NCBI GenBank assembly: GCA_012961645.1
Contig: DTYY01000085.1
Location: 1 to 7,828, forward strand
DNA length: 7,828 nt
From: Methanosarcinales archaeon
GTDB taxonomy: Archaea; Halobacteriota; Methanosarcinia; Methanosarcinales; Methanogasteraceae
Direction of reading: 5' to 3'
Notes under the pieces: generated by a model
Databases searched by the model: none
Seen by the model: the letters and a program-made list of their open reading frames with translations, nothing else
Told to the model about the DNA's origin: nothing
Shown: piece by piece, positions 1 through 5,227 of the stretch
How positions within the stretch are numbered: the stretch's first letter is position 1
How the letters are laid out: each line of letters starts with the position of its first letter
Position numbers and translations under genes: made by a program

Positions 1-137
1 ATCCGTTTTGCCAGATGTATGTAACGGTCGCTCAACAGGGGGCGCGTCCCTGATATCATATCCGCAAGCTCGAACAGCCGTTTTATCTGCTGCTGTGCAA
101 TCTCTCTGATCCATCCCTTCCGGCGCCTTCTTGCCAT
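1..137 (-). CDS. rnp4: Ribonuclease P protein component 4 (Rpp21/Rpr2 family), N-terminal part, cut by window edge
   Basis: Forty-five codons are readable from an ATG at 137 down to the window edge. The peptide opens MARRRRKGWIREIAQQQIKR and goes on through LFELADMI and LSDRYIHLAKR. A basic start, a GWIREIA helix, and an LSDRYIxLA segment are the signature of the N-terminal helices of archaeal RNase P protein 4, which pairs with Rpp29/Pop4-type partners in tRNA 5'-end maturation. The zinc-binding cysteines of this family lie further on and are outside the window. An in-frame ATG at 146 would add three residues (MIS). A TATA-like box GTTAATAAGT at 159-168 lies about 26 bases upstream of 137, which suggests a leaderless or nearly leaderless message. 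It is divergent from the M20 gene. The identification is by remembered family pattern; confidence is high for such a short piece because the motif order is so typical. Confidence 0.86.
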   Translation of the reverse strand, partial: MARRRRKGWIREIAQQQIKRLFELADMISGTRPLLSDRYIHLAKR

Positions 138-271
138 CGATATCATGGACGCAACAGTACTTATTAACACTGCCTATTTCATGAAACATTCATGGATTCG
201 CATTGTCCTGATCAGCGAAGCTTCCTGCAAGTCACCACCCATTAAAAGAATTGTGCCACATATTCTCTAAC
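138..271. promoter_or_regulatory. Divergent promoter region between rnp4 and the M20 peptidase gene
   Basis: This 134-base gap separates two divergent genes. On the minus strand GTTAATAAGT (159-168) is placed for a start at or near 137. On the plus strand ATTAAAAG (241-248) is centred about 26 bases before the ATG at 272, which fits archaeal TATA/TSS spacing and a leaderless message. Neither gene has a convincing Shine-Dalgarno sequence. Overlapping palindromes lie at 177-194 (listed separately). Box assignments are by eye and are inference. Confidence 0.4.
177..194. repeat. Overlapping palindromes, possible operator
   Basis: The perfect 10-base palindrome TTTCATGAAA (177-186) overlaps a second inverted repeat CATGAA-ACA-TTCATG (180-194), so one half-site is shared. 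It lies between the two divergent promoters, where a repressor could influence both rnp4 and the M20 gene. No binding protein can be named, and short A/T-rich palindromes also occur by chance. Confidence 0.3.
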
Positions 272-1648
272 ATGAACATGGTGAATGATGACCTGCTCGA
301 TCTCATCGAGTCAAAGACCAGTGAAACACTGCGCACACTCACCGATCTTGTGAGTATACCGACGGTTGCACCTCCCGGCGACAATTACGTGAGAATTGTT
401 GAGTATCTGATCCAGATCTTCTCCAATCTCGGACTTTCGGCTGAAAATGTGATCATTCCAGACGATATTTTCAAACAACGGATGAAGAATCCACAATTGC
501 GTGGAACACGGGCAAATCTACATGCATACCTCGATTCTGGTGCAGATGAGACGCTTGTGATCTACACGCATCTCGATGTGGTTCCTGCAGGCGAGGGGTG
601 GACTTCTCCACCATTCGAGGGCACTATCAGGGACGGACGGTTCTATGCACGCGGATCGGCTGATTCCAAGGCTGCAGTCGCTGCGCTCCTGACAACACTC
701 TCTGCAATTAGGGAACTGGATATGAAGCCCGCATACAACCTCAATATTGCACTGACCACCGACGAGGAGGTCGGTCCATATTCTGGGCTCTGTTATTTTG
801 CGGACAGTGGCCTGCTCTCTGGCGATTACTTTCTCTGCATGGACGGAGAGAGCGACGATCTCCTGATCGGCATGAACGGGATACTTACATGGAGAATCGA
901 TGTTACTGGCAGGGCTTATCACAGTGGCAGCAGCTTTCTTGGCATAAACGCCCTTGAAAAGTCGGTTGCGCTGATGAACGGCTTGCTGAGGCTGAAGGAG
1001 GAGGTCGAAGAGCGGAGGTCAATGACTCCGGGAAGCCCCGTCATCTTCGAAAAGATAGGCGTGACCCACGTAAAACCGGTGCTGAACATCACGATGATCG
1101 AGAGCGGTATAAAAGAGAACGTAATCCCTGGAACCTGCACGATAAAAGGCGATCGCCGGGTGATACCCGAAGAGGCTTTTGATGATGCAATCTCTGAGAT
1201 CGAAACAGCGCTTAAAAGTGCAGCAGGTCCGGAAACTGCGTACGATTTCAGTTACGAGATCGGATATCCACCGATCTCCGCGGATCCAGACCATCCGTGG
1301 GTCAGACAGGTCTTAGCGATCGCAAACGATCTCTCGGATCGAAACATTCTACCTGTCGGCACGCAGGGGAGCCTCGACGTCGCTTATGCGATCAACATCA
1401 CAGGGCAGCCGTTCTGCTGCCACGGCGTTGGCAGACTGGACGAGAGCTCTGCCCATGCCGGTGACGAGAACATCAGAATCGATGATCTGGTGAGATACTC
1501 GAAGTTTATGGGGCTGCTGCTCCGCGGAGACAGGGGTCAGAGGTCCCAGATCAAACACGAAACGATCTCCGCCCGATCACCCTTGACTGAAGATGCTGCC
1601 GTGGGAAGATGGTGTGCACCATCTCCTGACCCTGCCTCTCTTCGATAA
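272..1648 (+). CDS. M20-family zinc metallopeptidase/deacylase (ArgE/DapE/CPG2-like)
   Basis: A cytoplasmic two-metal amidohydrolase of the M20 family; members hydrolyse N-acylated amino acids or peptides, and the substrate cannot be read from sequence. Numbering from a TTG at 251, visible family residues are THLDV (metal His107, catalytic Asp109), GSADSK (metal Asp138), TTDEEVG (catalytic Glu172 and metal Glu173), MDGE (metal Asp198) and SSAHAGDE (metal His402). The catalytic domain spans about 15-210 and 345-424, with the dimerisation lid between. I chose ATG 272 (ATG 278 is also possible) because ATTAAAAG at 241-248 would start transcription right there; TTG 251 lacks a ribosome site. The family fold should end near GLLL (residue 424). 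The last roughly 40 residues are arginine- and proline-rich, look non-homologous, and overlap the opposing gene by 98 bases, so a lost stop or late frameshift is likely. There is no signal peptide. Confidence 0.9.
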   Translation: MNMVNDDLLDLIESKTSETLRTLTDLVSIPTVAPPGDNYVRIVEYLIQIFSNLGLSAENVIIPDDIFKQRMKNPQLRGTRANLHAYLDSGADETLVIYTHLDVVPAGEGWTSPPFEGTIRDGRFYARGSADSKAAVAALLTTLSAIRELDMKPAYNLNIALTTDEEVGPYSGLCYFADSGLLSGDYFLCMDGESDDLLIGMNGILTWRIDVTGRAYHSGSSFLGINALEKSVALMNGLLRLKEEVEERRSMTPGSPVIFEKIGVTHVKPVLNITMIESGIKENVIPGTCTIKGDRRVIPEEAFDDAISEIETALKSAAGPETAYDFSYEIGYPPISADPDHPWVRQVLAIANDLSDRNILPVGTQGSLDVAYAINITGQPFCCHGVGRLDESSAHAGDENIRIDDLVRYSKFMGLLLRGDRGQRSQIKHETISARSPLTEDAAVGRWCAPSPDPASLR

Positions 1649-2153
1649 TTGCACGCAGTTCAACCTCGTAATCAGATTTTTCGATCTTCTCGCTTGAGTT
1701 CTCTTCAATCTCGAGGTGGGTATTTACCAGCGTGTCCACAGCACGCCTGCCATACCCGAGCAGCGGTCTTATGTACATGCATCCCTTCGTATCCTCAAGG
1801 CGCTGCACATCAGGAGGTTTTAACATCGGAACCCGATCATCCCGCCGCGTCCCGTCCGCGACGATTTCATGTCTGGATGCCACGTGCTCGAGGGCGCATT
1901 TATGGAGGTGGTTGATCGCCCGGTTGGGATAACCATCATCAACTGCCATATCGGATGCGGACTCAAGGATTGTACCATCGATCCACAGCACCCTGTGCGA
2001 AAACCCAAGCTCTGATGCAACCTCCTTCGCGGTCCCCCACGTCTCCTCGAACCCGAAGTTGCAGGTGACCAGTGTTACGTCAAAAAACGGCTCAAGCAGT
2101 ATCGCGGATAATGAACTGTCCTTTCCTCCGCTGAAGAGCAGAAAAACGTCCAT
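1551..2153 (-). CDS. PP-loop (adenine nucleotide alpha hydrolase-like) ATPase, COG2117-type
   Basis: An N-type ATP pyrophosphatase-like protein of 200 residues. The start MDVFLLFSGGKDSSLSAILL holds the SGGKDSS PP-loop that binds ATP pyrophosphate. Later ADGTRRDDRVP (a conserved nucleotide/substrate strand) and, near the end, a FPRQHLQSRVIG segment support the archaeal family often labelled as a predicted tRNA-modifying or asparagine-synthase-like PP-loop protein. The actual substrate is unknown; tRNA base modification by adenylation is the usual guess. It is the third gene of the S19e-PDCD5 operon. ATG 2153 puts the PP-loop about eight residues from the start, as usual for this fold. GTG 2165, only 13 bases past the PDCD5 stop, would add MNVR; neither has a clear ribosome site, so the start is uncertain. 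The 3' end overlaps the M20 tail in antisense; its C-terminal motif looks genuine to the stop. Confidence 0.84.
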   Translation of the reverse strand: MDVFLLFSGGKDSSLSAILLEPFFDVTLVTCNFGFEETWGTAKEVASELGFSHRVLWIDGTILESASDMAVDDGYPNRAINHLHKCALEHVASRHEIVADGTRRDDRVPMLKPPDVQRLEDTKGCMYIRPLLGYGRRAVDTLVNTHLEIEENSSEKIEKSDYEVELRAIIEERQGQEMVHTIFPRQHLQSRVIGRRSFRV

Positions 2154-2178
2154 TCGCACATTCACATATCTTGGATAT

Positions 2179-2517
2179 TCAGATATGTTTGATCGTCGTA
2201 TCTCGCTTTCTTGACTGGAGTTGCTGGAGTAGAGCCTTCAGTTTCGCATCATCGATCTTGGTCCGCAACTGCCCTGACTGCGCAAGCGCAATAAGCTGCA
2301 TCTCTACCTGCTCGACCAGTTGCGGGCGCGCCATCTTCACAGTCGTTAGCCGCTCCCTCGCCTCCGGAGTCAGAATATTTCTGAGTATCGACTGTTTTGC
2401 CTCCTCTACCTTCTGCTGTTGCGCAGCCTGCTGGGCAGCGGCGCTCTGTTGTTGCGCCATCTGCTGCTGCAACTGTTCAAGTCTCCGCTGTTTGATCTCG
2501 TCAAGTTCGCCGCTCAT
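2179..2517 (-). CDS. DNA-binding protein of the PDCD5/TFAR19 family
   Basis: A 112-residue basic helical protein with the archaeal PDCD5 layout: an N-terminal long helix extremely rich in glutamine and alanine (roughly residues 8-36), then the conserved core with [10 protein letters not shown] (about 48-57), [12 protein letters not shown] (about 61-72) and a lysine/arginine-rich C-terminus. Family members bind double-stranded DNA, possibly as a chaperone-linked or chromatin-associated factor; the role in archaea is poorly defined. It lies 24 bases after the S19e stop and 13 bases before the GTG of the PP-loop gene, and the S19e-PDCD5 pairing is a familiar archaeal arrangement. The ATG at 2517 is preceded by AGGGTGAG (2523-2530), a good Shine-Dalgarno site that fixes the start. 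The (CAG/CAA)-rich stretch gives a strongly skewed cysteine/serine-rich shadow frame on the other strand, which is not a gene. Confidence 0.93.
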   Translation of the reverse strand: MSGELDEIKQRRLEQLQQQMAQQQSAAAQQAAQQQKVEEAKQSILRNILTPEARERLTTVKMARPQLVEQVEMQLIALAQSGQLRTKIDDAKLKALLQQLQSRKRDTTIKHI

Positions 2518-2522
2518 AATTT

Positions 2523-2530
2523 CTCACCCT
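2523..2530 (-). promoter_or_regulatory. Shine-Dalgarno site of the PDCD5 gene
   Basis: On the minus strand AGGGTGAG ends five bases before the ATG at 2517. It matches the core GGTGA of the archaeal anti-Shine-Dalgarno complement and shows that the internal gene of this operon uses its own ribosome entry, unlike the first genes of transcripts in this window. Confidence 0.65.
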
Positions 2531-2541
2531 GTATATCCATA

Positions 2542-2970
2542 CTATGTCCCGGACATCTGCTGTTTGGTCTCATACGCAACGTTGTCGAGGAAACGCTGCC
2601 CATCAGGAGTTACCGTGCGTCCTCCTTTGACCGTTCTGGCATACCCAACCGCCTCCAGCTGCTGAAGTACTTTTCTGATGATGGAACCGCTCCCTTTCCT
2701 GAAGGAGGGCGGCATCGTCCCGTTACGCTTTTTTCCTCCGTACCTGGACCTTAATCTCGACACGCCGACCGGACCATCGACATATATCTGTCGCAGCACC
2801 GCAGCACATCGGACAAACCACCAGTCCGCATCGACAGGCGGCATCTGTTTGTGTACGCCAGTCTTTACATGACCAGCCCACAGAGGGGGCTTGATCTTCT
2901 CATTTTCCTTAAGTTTTTCTGCAGCGCACGTTATCAAGTCGCTTGCTGGTACATCATATACCGTTGTCAT
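2542..2970 (-). CDS. rps19e: 30S ribosomal protein S19e
   Basis: A 142-residue archaeal/eukaryotic small-subunit ribosomal protein, full length for the archaeal family (about 140-150). It opens with MTTVYDVPASDLI. Hallmarks in order: KPPLWAGHVKTGVHKQMPP (about 27-45), DWWFVRCAAVLRQIY (about 49-63), GPVGVSRLRSRYGG (about 66-79), a GSGSIIRKVLQQLE helix (about 93-106) and GRRTVTP-like GGRTVTPDGQRFLD. S19e is winged-helix-like and sits in the head of the 30S subunit. It is the first gene of the operon with PDCD5 and the PP-loop ATPase. On the minus strand AAAGGGGATCACT (2971-2983) directly precedes the ATG and contains a Shine-Dalgarno-like AGGGGATC. A TATA-like TTAATTATAT (about 2998-3007) is centred about 32 bases upstream of the ATG, so a transcription start near 2976 would clip part of that ribosome site. 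Start and identity are very secure. Confidence 0.97.
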   Translation of the reverse strand: MTTVYDVPASDLITCAAEKLKENEKIKPPLWAGHVKTGVHKQMPPVDADWWFVRCAAVLRQIYVDGPVGVSRLRSRYGGKKRNGTMPPSFRKGSGSIIRKVLQQLEAVGYARTVKGGRTVTPDGQRFLDNVAYETKQQMSGT

Positions 2971-2996
2971 AGTGATCCCCTTTGTCTGGACTTGTG

Positions 2997-3009
2997 AATA
3001 TAATTAACC
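2997..3009 (-). promoter_or_regulatory. TATA-like box of the S19e-PDCD5-PP-loop operon
   Basis: Read on the minus strand the sequence is GGTTAATTATATT, a good archaeal box A about 27-39 bases upstream of the S19e ATG. With the usual 24-27 base distance it predicts a start of transcription near 2976 and a very short leader. Confidence 0.5.
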
Positions 3010-3177
3010 TATCGGCACAGGCAATTCCGAATACTGCTACTTCCCCGGGGTAGATGAACGATGGTTGTGGGTGAGAACAATGTTTAGAACATTGGAGGTG
3101 TGTTTCGGAAGTGCCGGGATACTACAGAGATCAGGAAATGATTAAATGATTCAGCTTCATATTACGATACGACCCAC
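3010..3177. promoter_or_regulatory. Intergenic promoter region of the restriction-like cassette
   Basis: This stretch lies between the divergent S19e operon and the plus-strand cassette. A TATA-like ATTAAAT (3141-3147) would start transcription about 3170, eight bases before the ATG at 3178, and no Shine-Dalgarno site precedes that ATG, so near-leaderless initiation is likely. A compact G/C palindrome CCCCGGGG (3043-3050) is flanked by CTAC on the left and TAG on the right. The operator-like repeat at 3078-3094 is listed separately. No small ORF or RNA gene is convincing here. Confidence 0.4.
3078..3094. repeat. Perfect inverted repeat, candidate operator
   Basis: CAATGTT-TAG-AACATTG is a perfect 7-base inverted repeat with a 3-base spacer. 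It is about 47 bases upstream of the TATA-like box of the cassette and about 70 bases upstream of that of the S19e operon. Size and symmetry suit a dimeric helix-turn-helix regulator. The winged-helix C-terminus of the AlbA_2 protein encoded at 3666-5057 is an obvious but untested candidate. Confidence 0.4.
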
Positions 3178-3669
3178 ATGTCAGATGAAACAGAACCGGA
3201 AACCCGAAAGAAACGCGTTGACCGCAAACTCGAAGCCGTAGGGTGGAAGATCACAAAACACGATAAGTCAAAACCTTTGAGTTTCTATCCATCCAATGCC
3301 ATTGAGGAGTCTACCTTAACCGGTCCTGTTGACTATGCTCTTGCGGATCAATTCAATCCACAGGTCTTACCAAATAATTATTTAACCGATCCAAACGTGA
3401 TAACCACTTCCGCACTGGAAAAGAGAGGGGAGCTGGCAGAGAGGACAGAGCGTTTCAAGAGATTCTCTATTGAGGAGATCAGGAAGAGAGATTATAACCT
3501 TGATATCTTGTGGTTGAAGGACGAAACGCTCGAGGATGCGGACGATCTGCCTGAACCAGACGAACTGGCAGGAGAAGCAATCACCCATCTCGAAGCAGCC
3601 ATCAACGGACTTGGGGAAGTATTATTTCATCTCAATGAGAATAACAACGAATCCAGGGTTAACCGATGA
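3178..3669 (+). CDS. Chimeric type I restriction relic: HsdR N-terminal fragment joined in frame to HsdM C-terminus
   Basis: A 163-residue acidic protein made of two recognisable pieces. Residues about 9-56 read like the start of type I HsdR: RKKRVDRKLEAVGWKIT, then NAIEE and TGPVDYALAD, where the family has its endonuclease Asp in DYAL followed by an EAK motif. The EAK half is absent here. Residues about 86-155 read like the end of HsdM: ERFKRFSIEEIRKRDYNLDI, then LWLKDETLEDADDLPEPDEL and a final amphipathic helix. The whole HsdM catalytic domain (SAM motif, NPPF/Y) and the HsdR helicase are missing. The join lies about residues 57-72 (near 3345-3395). It therefore cannot methylate or cut. 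The stop overlaps the next ATG as ATGA. The simplest reading is an in-frame deletion across hsdR-hsdM; an assembly join is the alternative. The two-part homology is from remembered family patterns. Confidence 0.68.
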   Translation: MSDETEPETRKKRVDRKLEAVGWKITKHDKSKPLSFYPSNAIEESTLTGPVDYALADQFNPQVLPNNYLTDPNVITTSALEKRGELAERTERFKRFSIEEIRKRDYNLDILWLKDETLEDADDLPEPDELAGEAITHLEAAINGLGEVLFHLNENNNESRVNR

Positions 3670-5057
3670 AAGAAATGGAATTGATTCTCGATGAAGGCGA
3701 GGGATACTTGATTGAGTTCAAAGAATCGGTATCTGATTCGCTTGCCAGAGAGATGGTTGCCTTTGCCAATTCATCGGGCGGACGGGTATTCGTCGGCATA
3801 TCTGATGACGGCAGGATAAAAGGTGTTGACATCACCAACCGGCTCGGATCTCAGGTTTATGATATTGCACGCAAATGCGACCCGCCTGTGAATATCACGC
3901 TCAAGGAATGGGAAAACATCCTCATTGTAGAGATCAGCGAAGGAACAGACAAACCATACTCCTGCAAGGACGGTTTCTTCATCCGTGCGGGTTCCAATAC
4001 TCAGAAACTGAGACGGGATGAGATCGTCGATTACTTTACCCATGAAGGAAAGATCCGGTTTGATGAGCAGTTCTGCATGGATTTCCAGTATCCTGACGAC
4101 TTTTCGCAGGAGAGATTTCACCGCTATCTGCAACAATGCGGCATCACCTCAAACCTCTCTGGCGAGCAGATTCTCACAAATCTTGGTGTGGCACAAAGGC
4201 AGGCTGGAAGATTGCTCATGAAAAACGCCGGCGTCCTGATGTTTGCTAGGGAACCCACACGATTCCATTTTCATGCCGCAATCACATGCGTTCGTTTCAG
4301 AGGAAAGACCAAGACCCACATAATCGATCGCAAGGATTTTGGTGAGGATATCATCACGAATGTGGACAGAGCCATGAAATGGTTGAAAACCTACATCCCG
4401 CTTCGATATGAGATCACAGGGAAGAAATTGCAGCGTGACGAGATACCTGAGCTGCCCTACGATGCTCTGAGAGAGGCATTGCTCAATTCGGTCGTTCACA
4501 GGGATTATTTCGAGAAGGGCGCGGTTACGATGGTGGAGTTCTATGATGATCGGGTTCACATCCACAACCCGGGCGGTCTGGTGAAAGGGATCCGCCCGGA
4601 GGAATTTGGCTTGACGTCCATCTCCAGAAACCCGTTTCTTCAGGGTTTATTCCACCGTGCGAATCTTGTAGAGAGGATAGGGAGTGGAATCGGCAGGATG
4701 ATGGATGAAATGAAGACGGCAGGTCTTCCAGAGCCTGAGTTTAACTGGAATGGATTCTTCAGGATTACTTTCAAGAGGTCTGAGAAGGGAGATCTGGAAG
4801 TCGCTGCAGCAGGCGGCACAGTAAGCAATACAGATTTTCGCATCTTAGAGTTGATCGAGAACGGTGAGATCGTTCGCCGTCCAGATGTGGAGAGATTGCT
4901 TCATCTCTCCTATGCCACCGCTCAAAGACATCTGGCTAATCTCGTGAAGAAAGAACTGATATTATTTGAGGGTGCTCCGAAAACAGGCAAATACGTCATG
5001 ACCCGGAAAGGGGAAGGGTTTCTTGCGTCTTTGAAGAAGGAAGGGGATCATCGATGA
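3666..5057 (+). CDS. AlbA_2-domain / GHKL-type ATP-binding protein with C-terminal winged helix (COG2865-like putative regulator)
   Basis: A 463-residue protein with three modules. Residues about 5-120 form the AlbA_2 (Schlafen AlbA-like) nucleic-acid-binding domain: EFKESVSDSLAREMVAFANS, GGRVFVGISDDG, and FFIRAGSNTQKL. Residues about 260-350 form a HATPase_c_4 region: LREALLNSVVHRDY (N-box), IHNPGGL (nucleotide loop) and ERIGSGIGRM. Residues about 385-450 form a winged helix: TDFRILELIENGEI, RPDVERLL, then ATAQRHLANLVKKELI. Such proteins are labelled transcriptional regulators and are frequent companions of type I restriction genes, where they sit between hsdM and hsdS; the biochemical role is not settled. 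Here it lies exactly there, overlapping the HsdR/HsdM relic upstream (ATGA, 3666-3669) and the small repeat ORF downstream (ATGA, 5054-5057). All three modules look intact, unlike its neighbours, so it is probably still functional. ATG 3675 is an alternative start. Confidence 0.88.
   Translation: MKEMELILDEGEGYLIEFKESVSDSLAREMVAFANSSGGRVFVGISDDGRIKGVDITNRLGSQVYDIARKCDPPVNITLKEWENILIVEISEGTDKPYSCKDGFFIRAGSNTQKLRRDEIVDYFTHEGKIRFDEQFCMDFQYPDDFSQERFHRYLQQCGITSNLSGEQILTNLGVAQRQAGRLLMKNAGVLMFAREPTRFHFHAAITCVRFRGKTKTHIIDRKDFGEDIITNVDRAMKWLKTYIPLRYEITGKKLQRDEIPELPYDALREALLNSVVHRDYFEKGAVTMVEFYDDRVHIHNPGGLVKGIRPEEFGLTSISRNPFLQGLFHRANLVERIGSGIGRMMDEMKTAGLPEPEFNWNGFFRITFKRSEKGDLEVAAAGGTVSNTDFRILELIENGEIVRRPDVERLLHLSYATAQRHLANLVKKELILFEGAPKTGKYVMTRKGEGFLASLKKEGDHR
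5038..5050 (+). promoter_or_regulatory. Shine-Dalgarno site for the small repeat ORF
   Basis: AGGAAGGGGATCA within the last codons of the AlbA_2 gene lies a few bases before ATG 5054. It resembles the AGGGGATC ahead of S19e, and it is the main argument that the ORF at 5054 is translated. Confidence 0.5.
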
Positions 5058-5227
5058 GCCGGCGGAATATCCACCAGGGAGTGTTGTTGGGAGAGGTGAC
5101 TGAGTCACTGACTGAGTCAGAAAGCGGATGTGATGTAGTAAGTGATGTAGTAAGTGATGTAGTAAGTGATGTAGTAAGTGATGTAGTTCTGCACATGAGC
5201 CTAATAAGGGGAGGTACCGATGGCTGA
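5054..5227 (+). CDS. 57-residue ORF with SDVV tetrapeptide repeats, unknown function
   Basis: A small ORF starting at the ATG that overlaps the AlbA_2 stop (ATGA) and ending at TGA 5225-5227, eight bases inside hsdS. It reads MSRRNIHQGVLLGE, then VTES-LTES-ESGC-, then five repeats of DVVS (the last DVVL), and ends HMSLIRGGTDG. The four-residue period starts before the exact repeats, so the pattern is older than the DNA duplication. A Shine-Dalgarno-like run at 5038-5050 and overlaps at both ends suggest real, coupled translation. It is too small for a fold of its own; the period-4 valine pattern suggests a self-associating helix or strand. Short tetrapeptide repeats of this style (VTEx, VSDx) occur near the C-terminus of AlbA_2/GHKL proteins, so this may be a detached tail of the upstream gene, reachable by a -1 frameshift. 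I know no named family. Confidence 0.5.
   Translation: MSRRNIHQGVLLGEVTESLTESESGCDVVSDVVSDVVSDVVSDVVLHMSLIRGGTDG
5130..5189 (+). repeat. 12-base tandem repeat, five copies
   Basis: The unit GTGATGTAGTAA occurs at 5130-5141, 5142-5153, 5154-5165 and 5166-5177 without change, with a fifth copy at 5178-5189 ending TC instead of AA. Twelve bases keep the frame, so copy-number change by slippage would lengthen or shorten the small ORF by four residues without breaking it, and would also move the AlbA_2 and hsdS genes apart or together. Confidence 0.97.
5206..5215 (+). promoter_or_regulatory. Strong Shine-Dalgarno site of hsdS
   Basis: AAGGGGAGGT ends four bases before ATG 5220 and contains GGAGGT, the best ribosome site in the window. 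It lies inside the 3' end of the small repeat ORF and fixes the hsdS start. Confidence 0.75.

Noticed and set aside
251..271. TTG start for the M20 gene, adding seven residues
   Set aside because: No ribosome site, and the TATA-like box at 241-248 would place the transcription start downstream of it, at or near ATG 272.
518..922. Minus-strand open frame inside the M20 gene
   Set aside because: Shadow of the M20 catalytic domain; no recognisable motif and no upstream signals.
2171..2665. Plus-strand frame rich in cysteine and serine opposite PDCD5 and S19e
   Set aside because: It is the complement of the glutamine/alanine-rich PDCD5 helix; composition is an artefact of CAG/GCA codons and the opposite strand holds two secure genes.
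3037..3053. G/C palindrome CCCCGGGG with flanking CTAC/TAG as a terminator
   Set aside because: There is no loop and no T-run, and it lies upstream of both divergent genes, not at a transcript end; it may simply be chance or a minor regulatory site.
5130..5189. Possible CRISPR-like array
   Set aside because: The 12-base units are directly adjacent with no spacers, so this is a simple tandem repeat inside a reading frame.
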